A stretch of 64,000 nt of DNA from assembly GCF_014645695.1 (NCBI RefSeq), contig NZ_BMMF01000012.1, forward strand, positions 113,906-177,905, read 5' to 3'. Positions 44,919-54,323 of the stretch are shown here, piece after piece; the stretch's first letter is position 1; each line of letters starts with the position of its first letter. Source of the stretch: Salinarimonas ramus. GTDB taxonomy: Bacteria; Pseudomonadota; Alphaproteobacteria; Rhizobiales; Beijerinckiaceae. The notes below the pieces were generated by a model. That model was not told where the DNA came from. It searched no databases and was given only the letters and a program-made list of their open reading frames with translations. The position numbers and the translations under genes are program-made.

Positions 44919-47900
44919 GTGACGACACTCCTTGCCAATGTGCGCTTCGGCGCCCCCGGGGTGGTCTTCGATTGGAACGCGATCAAGCATTTGCCGCTCT
45001 TTAACGGCGAACACCCTTTCCCTGCGTCAGATTCGAGTCGGCTCTCGCCCGGATTGACACCAAGTTTCGGCCTGAAAGAGGAGGATACACTCACGCCATA
45101 CGGTGATTATTTCGCGCATCATACGTATTCCGCAGTATACACTCCATGGCAGATAAGCCTCGATACAGATGGCTGGCAAAATATTGAATACCGACTTCAG
45201 CGCGTGGAACTTCGATCATTTGCCTTGGAGACCGCGCGCGGTGAAACCGTATTCGAGGCGGCAGCATGGGAGTTCGCGGATGGCACCATTAAGATGTCTA
45301 TCGATATTATTGCTGTGCCACCTCCAAGCCTAGCACAAGCACTCGCCAATGCAGTCGCGCCTTATTACCCATTCGATGGGCCGATTTCAGGCAGCCTGAC
45401 GCCGCGAAGCGAATACGTCGTTGTCACTAGCGCTGGTTCGGACTTTTCGCCATCCGGGGGGCTGGATTTCGTTTGGCTGAATGCACCTTCAGGCGGCACG
45501 GTAGTCTACTACGAGTCTCTCGACGATCTGCTTCCCGACCCGCTTCATCCCGAGAGTCGATGGTCCGGTTGGCACCACCCGCTTGTTCCCGCGGGACACG
45601 ACCAGATTGTCGGATTCGGCCCGGATGACGTTCTCGACTTCACGAGGTGGAGCGATGCGGTGAACGTCGGCGTCGGTGCGTTCACGGCGAGCGGACGCCC
45701 CGAAATACGGATCGGTGACGATTCCCTCCCCGATGATCCTGATGTTCCGCCGGAAGCGGGCACGCGCGGCAGCTTCATCGAAGTCGATGCGGACGGAGAT
45801 GGTGTCCTCGACCAGGGTGTTCTTGTACTCACGACGAACAACGCTCCACTCACACCGGATCCCGACGAACCGCTCAAGTTGATCGTCGGTGTAGAACCGC
45901 TCTTCGATGACGGTTCGAACACCGTCGATTTCGAAAGGCTTACATCGGGGCAGGCCGAAGCTTACAAGGGTTCATGGCCAGGCCCTGCCATTCGGAATGC
46001 GCGCGGCGGCGATGATGTGGTGGCCTTGCCGGGACGCGACGCGGCGATCACCCTCGAGTGGCCGTTCGAAGCACCGTTCCGCGCCGGCGCCGGATCTGAC
46101 ACCATCCGGGGCCGCGACGGCAACGACCGGATCGGTGACTGGGCGATCGCCGGCGATACGTCGACGATTGACGGTGGAGACGGCAACGACCTGGTGTTCT
46201 TCGGGCTCGGCATCGGCGATACCGCCTCGGTCGGCGTCATCGTCAACAGGCCCGACTATGTCAGGTCACCCGGTGATCTGCGCATGTTTGCCGAAGTTTC
46301 TAATGTCGAGTCCATCATTGGTTCTCCCCACGACGACTTCATCCGTATCGTGAGACCTGACGGCTCATGGGATCGACTGACGGTCACCGGCAGGGGCGGA
46401 TCGGACATGGTGTTGGGAAGTGACGGCCCCGATGCCCTTTACGGCGATCACCCGGGAGTGGTCGAGGCACTTCTCCTGGGCTTCGAAGGGCCACAGGGTG
46501 ACGCCACCACCGACTTCCTTTACGGCGGCCTCGGGCAAGATGTTTTGCGGGGTGGAGCCGGAGCGGATCATCTTTGGGCGGGTTCAGTGCCCGGCGTCGA
46601 TCAGATCTTCGGCAGCGCCGTCACACCGGACGACGCTTGGAATGAACTGTTCGGCGAGGAAGGCGATGATTTCCTCCACGCCTGGACCGATCTTCCCCCT
46701 GGCGCCCTCGTCGGCGACCGGGCCGATCGTCTCGACGGCGGCAAGGGCCGAGACAGCTACTTTGTGGACAATCTCGACCTGATCGTAAACTTCGAAGTTG
46801 GGGAGACGGCTTACATTCGAACGGCGGAGCGCGCGGACCACCTCGTCTTCGCGTCGAACGCGATCCAGACGTATATCGAGGCCTTCGTGGAAACGGCCGG
46901 CGGAGCGAGGAGCCTCGGGCGCGTTTATTTCGGCAACGAAATGTTGAAGCAGGACCTGCGCCTGACCGAGGGGCTCTCGCCGATCCACCCGGTCGTAAAG
47001 GTCGAGCGGGTCGAGGACGCGCTGCCGCGGATGATCGCAGAAAGCGCGCGAAGTATCCTTGAGGCCTTCCGCACGGAACAGTTGAAGATCGTCATTGAGA
47101 CCGTGGTCACCCTTGCCGCCTCCAATGCAAAGATAGGTAAGAAGGCGGCCGACGCGGCAGTCGACCGCGTCAAGCCGCTTCTCGACGCGATGATCTCCGA
47201 TGGGGGTGGAAAAGACTTTTGGCAGACTTATATTCGTAGCTTTATCGAGAACACGATCAACGCCGGCCTCGGCAAGGCGGCGAGCGAAATCGCCACCAAT
47301 CCCGACGGATTGGGCGAGAAGACGCTCGCCGACCTCTTCACTATGCAGGATCTCGTCGAAATCGCCTTGTTCTCGTTGCCGCCCATCAGCGCGCTGTCGA
47401 CCAGCTACACACTCGGCAAAAATCTCGTTCAACTCGCTGTCTTGGAGGCGCGCCTTGATCTCGCGCTGACGTTCAATGAGAGGTTTCCCCGGCGGGACTC
47501 GGACGGCGTGTTCCTGCTCGATCCCGGCACGGGTGCCTTCACCGAGGGCACCACGGTGGACGGCTACGTCGCCGGGGCGACGATTTTTGGCGACGTCGAC
47601 GGAGACCTCACGCTCAATGCGGGTGAGCCGGTCGCACTCACGGACGGCAGCGGCCGCTTTTCGATCGCGGCGGGCGGGAGCCGCCTCGTCTCGCTGGGCG
47701 GCGTCGACGCGGCGACGGGCAATCCCGTTGCCGGCGCGATGTGGGCGGCGCCTGGCTCAAGCGTGATTTCGCCCCTGACGACGCTCGCGGAGATCATGGG
47801 ATCGGACCGCGCGGCGGCCGAGGCTCTGGGCCTCGACCCGACGCTCGCGTTCGGCTCGTTCGATCATTTCGGCCAAGCGCTGGGGGGCGATGCAGCGGGC

Positions 47901-49382
47901 CTTGCCGTGACGCAGGCGGCGGCGATGGTCGCCGCAATCGTCGCGGGCGCCGCAAAGGCCCTGACGGCTTCGGGGGCCATCGGCGTCTACGAGGCAGCCG
48001 AGGCAGCCTACCGAGCTCTCGCGGACGTCGCCGGCGCCGTCGCGGGTAGCCCCCTCGACCTTTCGTCTGCGGTGACGGTCCGGTCCGTGATCGACACCGC
48101 CGCGGGCCGCGGGGGAGTCGCGGTTGGCGACGATCTAGCGGCTGCCGTCGCCGGTGGCGTCGCGGCCGCGAACGGCCTGATCGCCGCCGCGTCCAGCTCC
48201 GAGCCGCCGGAGGGCGTCTTGTCCCGCATATATGCGATCCTGGAGGCGGCGCAGGACATCCTGGGACCGGCCGGGTCGAGCGTCGCGGGCGACGTCGCCT
48301 CGGCATTCGAGCGCCTCGAGGCGGATGCGGCGGCCGCGCGCGACATGCGCGCGCCGGCCCTCGTCGGGGTCGACGGCTCGTTGTTGGCGGGCGCCGTCGT
48401 CCTGTCCTTCGACGAGCCCGTCGTCTTGCCGGCCGCAGGCGGCTTCAGGGTGGTGACTGGGAGCGGCGACGTGATCGCCGTCGACGCGGCGGTTCGCGGC
48501 ACAGACGTCGTCCTGACGCCTTCGGCGCCGCTCACGCCGGGTGCCTCGGCCCGTGTCGAGATCTCCTCGGCCGCGGTGGCGGACGGCGCCGGTAACGCAT
48601 TCGACCCGACCGGGGCAGGCGCCCTCCTGACCTTCCGTGTCGGACCCGACGCCGGCATCGGCGGCGCGCCCCCTCCGCCGCCGGCGGGGGGCGGCGGGGG
48701 TGGCGCCGTTGGCGCGGGTCCGGCCACGCCGCCGGCCGGTGACCCCGTGGGCTTCGACGGCGTCGGCTCCGAAGGGCCGGACCGGTGGCTGTCCGGACCC
48801 GGCGACGAGGCGTTCGACGGGGGAGGGGGCGTCGACGTCGTGGCCTTCCCCGGCTTGAGCCGCGACTACGTCGTCGAGGTCGGCCGTGATGGCCTTCCGA
48901 CGACCGTGACGGGTCCTGCGGGCTCGGACACAGTCAGGTCGATCGAGCGCCTCGAGTTCGAGGACGGCGTGATGGCCTTCGATCATCTCCAAGTCATCGG
49001 CCAGGTGGGCCGCCTGTACGTGGCGGCTTTCGGTCGCGACGCCGATCCACCGGGCGGCGGTTTCTGGGCGACGCTTCTCGCCGGGGGCGACTTCGGTCTC
49101 GTCGAGATTGCTCGGCATTTCATCGCCTCCCCCGAGTTTGCGGATCGCTTCGGGGATCCATCGGCGCAGTCCGACGCCGAGTACCTCGACATCGTCTACC
49201 GCAACGTGTTGCGACGGGACCCGGACGCGGGCGGATTCGCATTCTGGCTCGACCGACTGGCGGACGGAATGGGCCGGGATCACCTCCTGGCCTCCTTTTC
49301 GGAGAGCCCGGAATGTCGCGATCTGGCGGGAGAGCCAGACGCGCGCACCTTCCTGCTCGATCCGAATACGCCGTGGGGCTGA
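44919..49382 (+). CDS. Giant RTX-type surface protein with C-terminal DUF4214
   Basis: A 1487-residue protein starting at GTG 44919 with GAGG eight bases upstream. Residues about 1-340 are a unique beta-rich N-terminus. From about 350 to 620 come calcium-binding RTX-like units: GAGSDTIRGRDGNDRIGD, IDGGDGNDLVFFG, YGGLGQDVLRGGAGADHLW. A helical region (about 690-850) follows, then a carboxypeptidase/SdrB-like segment (FGDVDGDLTLNAGEPVAL), an alanine-rich helical block, and an Ig-like domain with VLSFDEPVVLPAAGGF. After that come a Pro/Gly linker, a last RTX-like repeat and DUF4214 (GRLYVAAFGRDADPPGGGFW; IVYRNVLRRDPDAGGFAFWL). The C-terminus has the variant FSESPEC. Probably a type I-secreted adhesin; function is otherwise inferred. 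Confidence 0.85.
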   Translation: MTTLLANVRFGAPGVVFDWNAIKHLPLFNGEHPFPASDSSRLSPGLTPSFGLKEEDTLTPYGDYFAHHTYSAVYTPWQISLDTDGWQNIEYRLQRVELRSFALETARGETVFEAAAWEFADGTIKMSIDIIAVPPPSLAQALANAVAPYYPFDGPISGSLTPRSEYVVVTSAGSDFSPSGGLDFVWLNAPSGGTVVYYESLDDLLPDPLHPESRWSGWHHPLVPAGHDQIVGFGPDDVLDFTRWSDAVNVGVGAFTASGRPEIRIGDDSLPDDPDVPPEAGTRGSFIEVDADGDGVLDQGVLVLTTNNAPLTPDPDEPLKLIVGVEPLFDDGSNTVDFERLTSGQAEAYKGSWPGPAIRNARGGDDVVALPGRDAAITLEWPFEAPFRAGAGSDTIRGRDGNDRIGDWAIAGDTSTIDGGDGNDLVFFGLGIGDTASVGVIVNRPDYVRSPGDLRMFAEVSNVESIIGSPHDDFIRIVRPDGSWDRLTVTGRGGSDMVLGSDGPDALYGDHPGVVEALLLGFEGPQGDATTDFLYGGLGQDVLRGGAGADHLWAGSVPGVDQIFGSAVTPDDAWNELFGEEGDDFLHAWTDLPPGALVGDRADRLDGGKGRDSYFVDNLDLIVNFEVGETAYIRTAERADHLVFASNAIQTYIEAFVETAGGARSLGRVYFGNEMLKQDLRLTEGLSPIHPVVKVERVEDALPRMIAESARSILEAFRTEQLKIVIETVVTLAASNAKIGKKAADAAVDRVKPLLDAMISDGGGKDFWQTYIRSFIENTINAGLGKAASEIATNPDGLGEKTLADLFTMQDLVEIALFSLPPISALSTSYTLGKNLVQLAVLEARLDLALTFNERFPRRDSDGVFLLDPGTGAFTEGTTVDGYVAGATIFGDVDGDLTLNAGEPVALTDGSGRFSIAAGGSRLVSLGGVDAATGNPVAGAMWAAPGSSVISPLTTLAEIMGSDRAAAEALGLDPTLAFGSFDHFGQALGGDAAGLAVTQAAAMVAAIVAGAAKALTASGAIGVYEAAEAAYRALADVAGAVAGSPLDLSSAVTVRSVIDTAAGRGGVAVGDDLAAAVAGGVAAANGLIAAASSSEPPEGVLSRIYAILEAAQDILGPAGSSVAGDVASAFERLEADAAAARDMRAPALVGVDGSLLAGAVVLSFDEPVVLPAAGGFRVVTGSGDVIAVDAAVRGTDVVLTPSAPLTPGASARVEISSAAVADGAGNAFDPTGAGALLTFRVGPDAGIGGAPPPPPAGGGGGGAVGAGPATPPAGDPVGFDGVGSEGPDRWLSGPGDEAFDGGGGVDVVAFPGLSRDYVVEVGRDGLPTTVTGPAGSDTVRSIERLEFEDGVMAFDHLQVIGQVGRLYVAAFGRDADPPGGGFWATLLAGGDFGLVEIARHFIASPEFADRFGDPSAQSDAEYLDIVYRNVLRRDPDAGGFAFWLDRLADGMGRDHLLASFSESPECRDLAGEPDARTFLLDPNTPWG

Positions 49383-49496
49383 GCCGCTGTCCTGCATGGG
49401 CGGCACGACCTCGAGTACCGTGTTCCGTTTTTCCCGCGGCCCGCGGTAATTCCGAGAGGCGGGGGCGTGACGAGGCGACGCCATCCGCTCCGAGGT

Positions 49497-51446
49497 TCAG
49501 CCGAACATTTCGAGCCATATGCCGTTTTCGATCGTCGGCGCCACGAGGTCGATGTTCTCAGCACTCTCGGAAAAACCGACCAACACCTCGCCGTGCCCGG
49601 TCGCCGACGTCTCGAGTTGCGCGGTCCAGAAGGACACCCCGTCGGGGTCGCCCGGACGGCCCAGAACGTTTTGATAAAGGCGATCTACGAAATCGCGCAC
49701 CGCCGGGTCGGCACCATAGACGTTCTTTGCCTCGTCTGACGCCAAGAACATGTTTGCGACATCGAGCAGGGCCATGCCCTCATCCATTCGATCGACCCAG
49801 AAACTCAGACCTGCGAGGTCGGGAGTTCTGTCGAAAGCGGCTTGGTAGATCCGATACGCGCGACCGGCATTACCTGCGAGGTCGACCGCCAGAAGCCCAT
49901 CGGCGAAGCGGAGGCGCTCAACGCCGAAGAGCGTGTCGATGCCGGACGGACCCGAAACGCTGACCTCGGCGTCTCGGCCGGATATGCGGAAGTCGCGAGC
50001 GGCTCCCTCAAAAACGGCCGTGTCGATACCCGCGCCCCCATGTATTTCGTCGTCCCCGGCGCCTCCCGCGAGCGTGTCCGAGCCGGAGGTCCCCTGGAGC
50101 ACGTCCCGTCCTGGTCCGCCCGCGAAGCGAAGCGACCCGACGAGGTTCTCCAAGATGGTGAAGCGTGGCACCGCGATCCCGAACCCGTCTCCGTCTGCGC
50201 CGATGATCTCGAGGTCGAGATGGACGAGATCGACGCGGCCGTCGCCAGTCGCGTCCAACGGGAAGTAAATGCCGCGCGTGTCGAAGGCTCGGTCTTGAAC
50301 GAGCCGTCCGGTGCCGTCGTTCAGATAAACGCGGCTGGTGTAGTTCGCGGATTGCGAGATCACGGTGACCACGAGGTCGAGATGCCCGTCACCGTCGAGA
50401 TCGACGACTTTCGGTTCGAAGAAGTTTGTGAAATCCTCGTCCGGTAGCGCATCGCCCGACAGCCGCACGTCGGTTTCGTCCGAGAAGATGCCTGAGCCCT
50501 CGTTGATTAGGATCTGAAGCCTTCCGCCCCTGTACTTCGCGTCGAGCGCGTCGTCCCACAGGCTTTGCGCTAGGATAAGATCGGGAAGGCCATCGCGGTT
50601 CAGATCGGTGAGGTCTTCAGTCCAGTTCTGCGTGCCTCTCGCGATGGCGGTGGGCGTGAACGTGAGAGAACCCGCTCCATAGAGGCCGGCGGGCAATGTG
50701 ATCGGCGCCGCGGCGGAAAAGTCGCCATTCCCCGGATTTTCTAGGACGATCGGAACGGCATTGGTGAATTTCGGCAGTAGGACGAGGTCGAGGTCCGCGT
50801 CGGCGTCGAGGTCGGCGAGGCGGCTCCCGTCGAAACTGTACTGGAAACCTTCCATGAAGTCGACGTCGCGTATTACAGTGGGTAGCCGATCGAAGTCGGT
50901 TTCCATCTGGCCGTCACCGCGGTTCATTAGGAAGAACGGACCGCTTGTGCTGTTGCCACCGACGAAAACATCGAGCCGACCGTCTCCGTCGATGTCTCCG
51001 GTTGCGGCAGAATGCGCGAAAGTCGCCGGGCCGAGCGGCGTTCCTACTTCGAGCCGCCCCGATCCGTCGCTCAAGAGGAGGAGTTGGCGCCCACCCGGAA
51101 ACGGTTCGAAGTCGACCCCGGAATCCGATAGGAACAGGTCGAGATGGCCATCGCCGTTGTAGTCGCGCGCGAAGACCTCCGTCGTGCCAACTATCTGTGG
51201 CTCTGTTCCTCGGATCACACGTGACGTCACGTCGACCGCGCCACCCGTCTCAAAGGACAGGATCGTCAGATCGCCGGATTGGCTGCCGTTCCAGATCGCG
51301 GGGACGGCCGTGGCGGGATGCCCCGTGACGAGCGCAAGATCGGTGCGCCCATCGGCGTCGAAGTCTCCCGTCGCCGCGTAGGGTACCGCCCAAGCGACCG
51401 TCGCGGGCAAATCGACGCTCGAGATCGGGCGAAAATTGTTCGGCAT
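49497..51446 (-). CDS. VCBS/FG-GAP propeller protein with RTX repeats and C-terminal DUF4214
   Basis: A 649-residue protein on the minus strand. Residues about 20-440 are propeller blades with D-x-D-x-D-G loops (GDFDADGRTDLALVTG, ARDYNGDGHLDLFLSD, GDIDGDGRLDVFVGG, VDLDGDGHLDLVVTV). RTX motifs follow at about 450-490 (GGPGRDVLQGTSGSDTLAGG, GAGDDEIHGGAGIDTAVF). Then comes a VERLRF segment common before DUF4214, and DUF4214 itself (GRAYRIYQAAFDRTPDLAGL; RLYQNVLGRPGDPDGVSFW). The C-terminus VLVGFSESAENIDLVAPTIE has the shared ESAEN motif. It is convergent with the gene at 44919. Type I secretion is inferred from the RTX repeats and lack of a signal peptide. Confidence 0.88.
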   Translation of the reverse strand: MPNNFRPISSVDLPATVAWAVPYAATGDFDADGRTDLALVTGHPATAVPAIWNGSQSGDLTILSFETGGAVDVTSRVIRGTEPQIVGTTEVFARDYNGDGHLDLFLSDSGVDFEPFPGGRQLLLLSDGSGRLEVGTPLGPATFAHSAATGDIDGDGRLDVFVGGNSTSGPFFLMNRGDGQMETDFDRLPTVIRDVDFMEGFQYSFDGSRLADLDADADLDLVLLPKFTNAVPIVLENPGNGDFSAAAPITLPAGLYGAGSLTFTPTAIARGTQNWTEDLTDLNRDGLPDLILAQSLWDDALDAKYRGGRLQILINEGSGIFSDETDVRLSGDALPDEDFTNFFEPKVVDLDGDGHLDLVVTVISQSANYTSRVYLNDGTGRLVQDRAFDTRGIYFPLDATGDGRVDLVHLDLEIIGADGDGFGIAVPRFTILENLVGSLRFAGGPGRDVLQGTSGSDTLAGGAGDDEIHGGAGIDTAVFEGAARDFRISGRDAEVSVSGPSGIDTLFGVERLRFADGLLAVDLAGNAGRAYRIYQAAFDRTPDLAGLSFWVDRMDEGMALLDVANMFLASDEAKNVYGADPAVRDFVDRLYQNVLGRPGDPDGVSFWTAQLETSATGHGEVLVGFSESAENIDLVAPTIENGIWLEMFG

Positions 51447-51917
51447 GTGACCTCATGCGACAACAGGCTCGACGATCAAATTCGTCGTGCGCCTCACGAA
51501 GGTAATACTCCCGGCTTGGCAGCATACGTCAAGGCTGGGTCACGTCCCCGGTGATGGTGTAGCTCGACAGGAGCGGAGCCGTCCGGCCATGTGCCGCGCA
51601 AGCAGCCTCGAGCTCTGCTCCCAGACGCTTGCGCAAGGGCCGATGTGGGCGACTGACGGGGACGGGCGAAGGCCGAGTGGCGCGGGTCTTCCGGGGGGCG
51701 AGGGGCTAGCCGATGCCGCAGCCCGCATCAATGTCGTGCAATTCGCTCGGTCCGCCCGGCCGTGGCGCGTAGGTCGGCCATTCGCGGCGCGTCACTGCCG
51801 CGCCGCGAATGGAGCTGAAGCGGGGCCTGCGGCTGCAAACAGATCGTGTGTCCGGCGCGCTCGGGCAAGGCGCCGCGCATCGGCACCTCGCACCGGCCCC
51901 GAACGACGACGTCGCGA
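51447..51917. other. Intergenic region holding an IS256-type end
   Basis: It contains the 45-bp repeat 51544-51588 but no gene. The remainder has GC-rich short frames without coding features. Confidence 0.5.
51544..51588 (+). repeat. 45-bp repeat, left copy (probable IS256-family terminal sequence)
   Basis: Matches 55903-55947 in direct orientation at 43 of 45 positions. The word GTGTAGCTCGAC next to CCCCGG resembles terminal sequences of IS256-family elements as I remember them, and the right copy precedes an IS256 transposase relic. No transposase is attached to this left copy. Confidence 0.75.
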
Positions 51918-53714
51918 TTACGCGAATGTCGGGCGCGACGAGCCCCGTGCTGCATCCGTGAGGCGCAGCCACGCCCCATCACGGCCGCCCTGCGAGGCCA
52001 TGGTCTTGTCGATGATGCCCGCGCCGATCGCGAGCTTGACCGCCTCGTCGATCTCCTCTCCGATCTCCTCGTATTTCTTCAGCCGCGCCTTGACGGCGCT
52101 CGAGAGCATGCCCTTGACCGGGTCCGCCTCGCGACGCAGGACCCGCGCGACGCGCAGGACGAGCGTCAGCGGTCCGGGCAGGGCCGCCTCGCGCATCAGC
52201 CAGAGCTCGGTGCGGGCGGTCCAGACCGCGAGCCGAGCGCTCGCCGCCAGCGTTTCCGCCATGATCGGACCGGGCGGCGTGACGCTCTCCGAGACGGCAT
52301 GCTCGATGAGGTGCGCCGATGCCGACAGGCGCAGGACCCGACAGGGCAGGTCGTCGATGATCGCGGCCGCCGCCGGCGCGGTTCCCGGCGCGGACAAGGC
52401 CGACAGCTCCGCGCGCATCGCCTCGGCCGCCTGTGCAACGAAGTCCGGGAGGGGCGAGGGCACCTCGACGATCAGATTGTCCGGCAGGGCGGCGATCGTC
52501 TTGATCGCAGTCTTCAGGCGCGTGCCGTCTGCCGGCCCATTGCAATCCGACAGGTCAGCGGCCGGCAGGATCAGCCCCGCCGGCAGCGGCTTCGGCTTAC
52601 GGGCGCGCGCCACCAGGAGATCGGGATCGGCGGCCCCGATCCCGATCAGCGCGACCTCCCGCGTGTCGCCGTCCGCCGTCGCGACGCCCTCGTGCGCGAA
52701 GCTGTCCTCGAACATCGCAATGATGGCCGGATCGACGCCCCGCGGGTCGCTAATCCCGAGCGCGGGCGCGCCTCGCGTCGAGTAGACCGCGAGAACGTCG
52801 CCGTCGAAGGAGTGGGTCAGGCTCTGCAGGAAGGCGCCCTTGCTGACGTAGACGAGGCCGACCCGTGCGCGCGGCCGCTGCTCGTTCTCCGATGCCGTGG
52901 AATCGTTCGGGAGGGTCTTGCCGCTGCGCAGCGCCTGTGCCTCACGCTCTCGCTTGTCCGCCTCGCGAAGCACCTGCGTGCGGCGTGTCCGATCCGCCCA
53001 CGTCTCCTCGGCGGCCCCGCAGATCCACCGGAACACGGTGTGCAGCCGGTTCTGGGCGCCGCAGACGGTCACGTGCTGCGCACAGGTGATCGGCGCGCCG
53101 ATCCGCTCGTGCGCGATCGTGATGTCGGGGCGCACGGCACCGACGAGCCCGAGCAGCGCAGCCCCGGCCGTTTCGCGCGAGAGCCCGATTCCGGGGCACA
53201 GATCATCGAGGAGCCGGTTCAGTCCCGACGCGAGCATCTGCTGTCCGGGTGCCGGGGGCGGCACGTCGTCGATGAGGCAAGCCGAAAGGACGCGTTCCGG
53301 CGGGAATGCCATGTGCCGATCCGTCGGCTTCGCGTCGGCCGAGGATCCGGTGGTCGTCGGCACGTGCGGACCGGTCGCCGGCTTGCCAGCGTACGCCGGC
53401 TTGTGCGTGGGTTGCGGCAGCGATATCGGCTCGACTCGAGTATCCTGGAGGCCGACCGGGGTGATCGATGGCGCGTGCGCCCTCCCGTCGGTACCGCCAT
53501 TGCTTGAACCGGTCTCGAGGGGCCCTCCGGCCGCGTGTTGGACCGGGGAGGCTTCCCCGCGCGTCGCGATCTTCTCCGGTGAACCGATGCGCGTTGCGGG
53601 ATTGAGCGACGGTAGGGGCGTACCCGGTCGGAAGATCGAGTGCGTGCCTTTGGGTCCGCCACCGGCGGGAGCCCCGCCGCTGTCGCGCGGCGGCGGCTGC
53701 ACATTGTCGGTCAT
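51918..53714 (-). CDS. Putative DUF3987-like protein of a mobile element
   Basis: A 598-residue protein. ATG 53714 has GGAGG at five bases; the frame extends upstream without coding character. Residues 1-170 are Pro/Gly/Thr-rich and disordered. Residues about 170-560 are folded, with FPPERVLSACLIDDVPPPAP, AGAALLGLVGAVRPDITIAH, VSKGAFLQSLTHSFDGDVLA and, near the end, RLAVWTARTELWLMREAALP followed by a helical KARLKKYEEIGEEIDEAVKL. The order (disordered head, primase-helicase-like body, helical tail) recalls DUF3987 proteins of mobile elements. I see no Walker A motif, so the assignment is tentative. It is divergent from a tyrosine recombinase gene, a pairing seen in integrative elements. Confidence 0.5.
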   Translation of the reverse strand: MTDNVQPPPRDSGGAPAGGGPKGTHSIFRPGTPLPSLNPATRIGSPEKIATRGEASPVQHAAGGPLETGSSNGGTDGRAHAPSITPVGLQDTRVEPISLPQPTHKPAYAGKPATGPHVPTTTGSSADAKPTDRHMAFPPERVLSACLIDDVPPPAPGQQMLASGLNRLLDDLCPGIGLSRETAGAALLGLVGAVRPDITIAHERIGAPITCAQHVTVCGAQNRLHTVFRWICGAAEETWADRTRRTQVLREADKREREAQALRSGKTLPNDSTASENEQRPRARVGLVYVSKGAFLQSLTHSFDGDVLAVYSTRGAPALGISDPRGVDPAIIAMFEDSFAHEGVATADGDTREVALIGIGAADPDLLVARARKPKPLPAGLILPAADLSDCNGPADGTRLKTAIKTIAALPDNLIVEVPSPLPDFVAQAAEAMRAELSALSAPGTAPAAAAIIDDLPCRVLRLSASAHLIEHAVSESVTPPGPIMAETLAASARLAVWTARTELWLMREAALPGPLTLVLRVARVLRREADPVKGMLSSAVKARLKKYEEIGEEIDEAVKLAIGAGIIDKTMASQGGRDGAWLRLTDAARGSSRPTFA

Positions 53715-54323
53715 GTCATCCTCCACACGAAGGGGTAGTTCACTCGCGTGCACACACGCTCGAATGAACGTCGATGCAGGGACGGTCGCCGATTCGCGGG
53801 CATTCGGAAATGCCGTCAAGCAAAAAAACCGAGGTTCTCGTCAGGTAATTTCCCGGACCGGAGCGCGCCGGTGCGAGGACGTTTCGGCGACTTTCCGTCC
53901 GGAGTGCAGCGCCCGCCGCCGAGGAGGCGCAACGCTGTAGTCCGGACGAAAAGTCGAGGCGGCTTTGGGGCGCCCGACGAACATTTTGGCAGGACTGCAG
54001 CGCAGCTGCCTGACGAAGGGCGGCGTGCTGGTCAGGACGAGAAGCCGGACGGGCTCAGACGGGGGATGCGGCCCGGCATACAGGTTCATGCACGGGCCGG
54101 GGCATGGCCCGTGCCCTGCAGGCTCCGTCTGCAGCCGTCGACCAACGGGAGGTCAGCCGCCGACCAACGGGGATGTGGACGCCGATCGCTACCACAGCCC
54201 ACATTTTCGAGGGGAGCGACACGGCTCGGGCGCCGTCGGATACCAGTTCGCGCCATAGACCACCGTCTCGGTTTCGTCGCTTGCTGGCGCATCGCATATC
54301 AAAGTGGCTCTGACACGGAGCCG
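53715..54323. other. Structured 609-bp divergent intergenic region
   Basis: It contains, from left to right: a long hairpin (arms 53889-53903 and 53941-53955, 14 of 15 complementary, with further pairing inside); a 9-bp perfect hairpin GCACGGGCC/GGCCCGTGC (54090-54098 and 54106-54114); and two copies of CGACCAACGGGGA-like words at 54139-54150 and 54161-54172, 22 bp apart. No gene is recognised in it. It must carry both promoters and could also carry recombination or replication sites. Confidence 0.6.
53889..53955. repeat. Imperfect 67-bp inverted repeat
   Basis: GACTTTCCGTCCGGA (53889-53903) pairs with TCCGGACGAAAAGTC (53941-53955) with one mismatch. The stem is extended inward by GCAGCG/CGCTGT-type pairing, leaving a GC-rich loop. 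It lies 175 bp upstream of the DUF3987-like start. Confidence 0.7.
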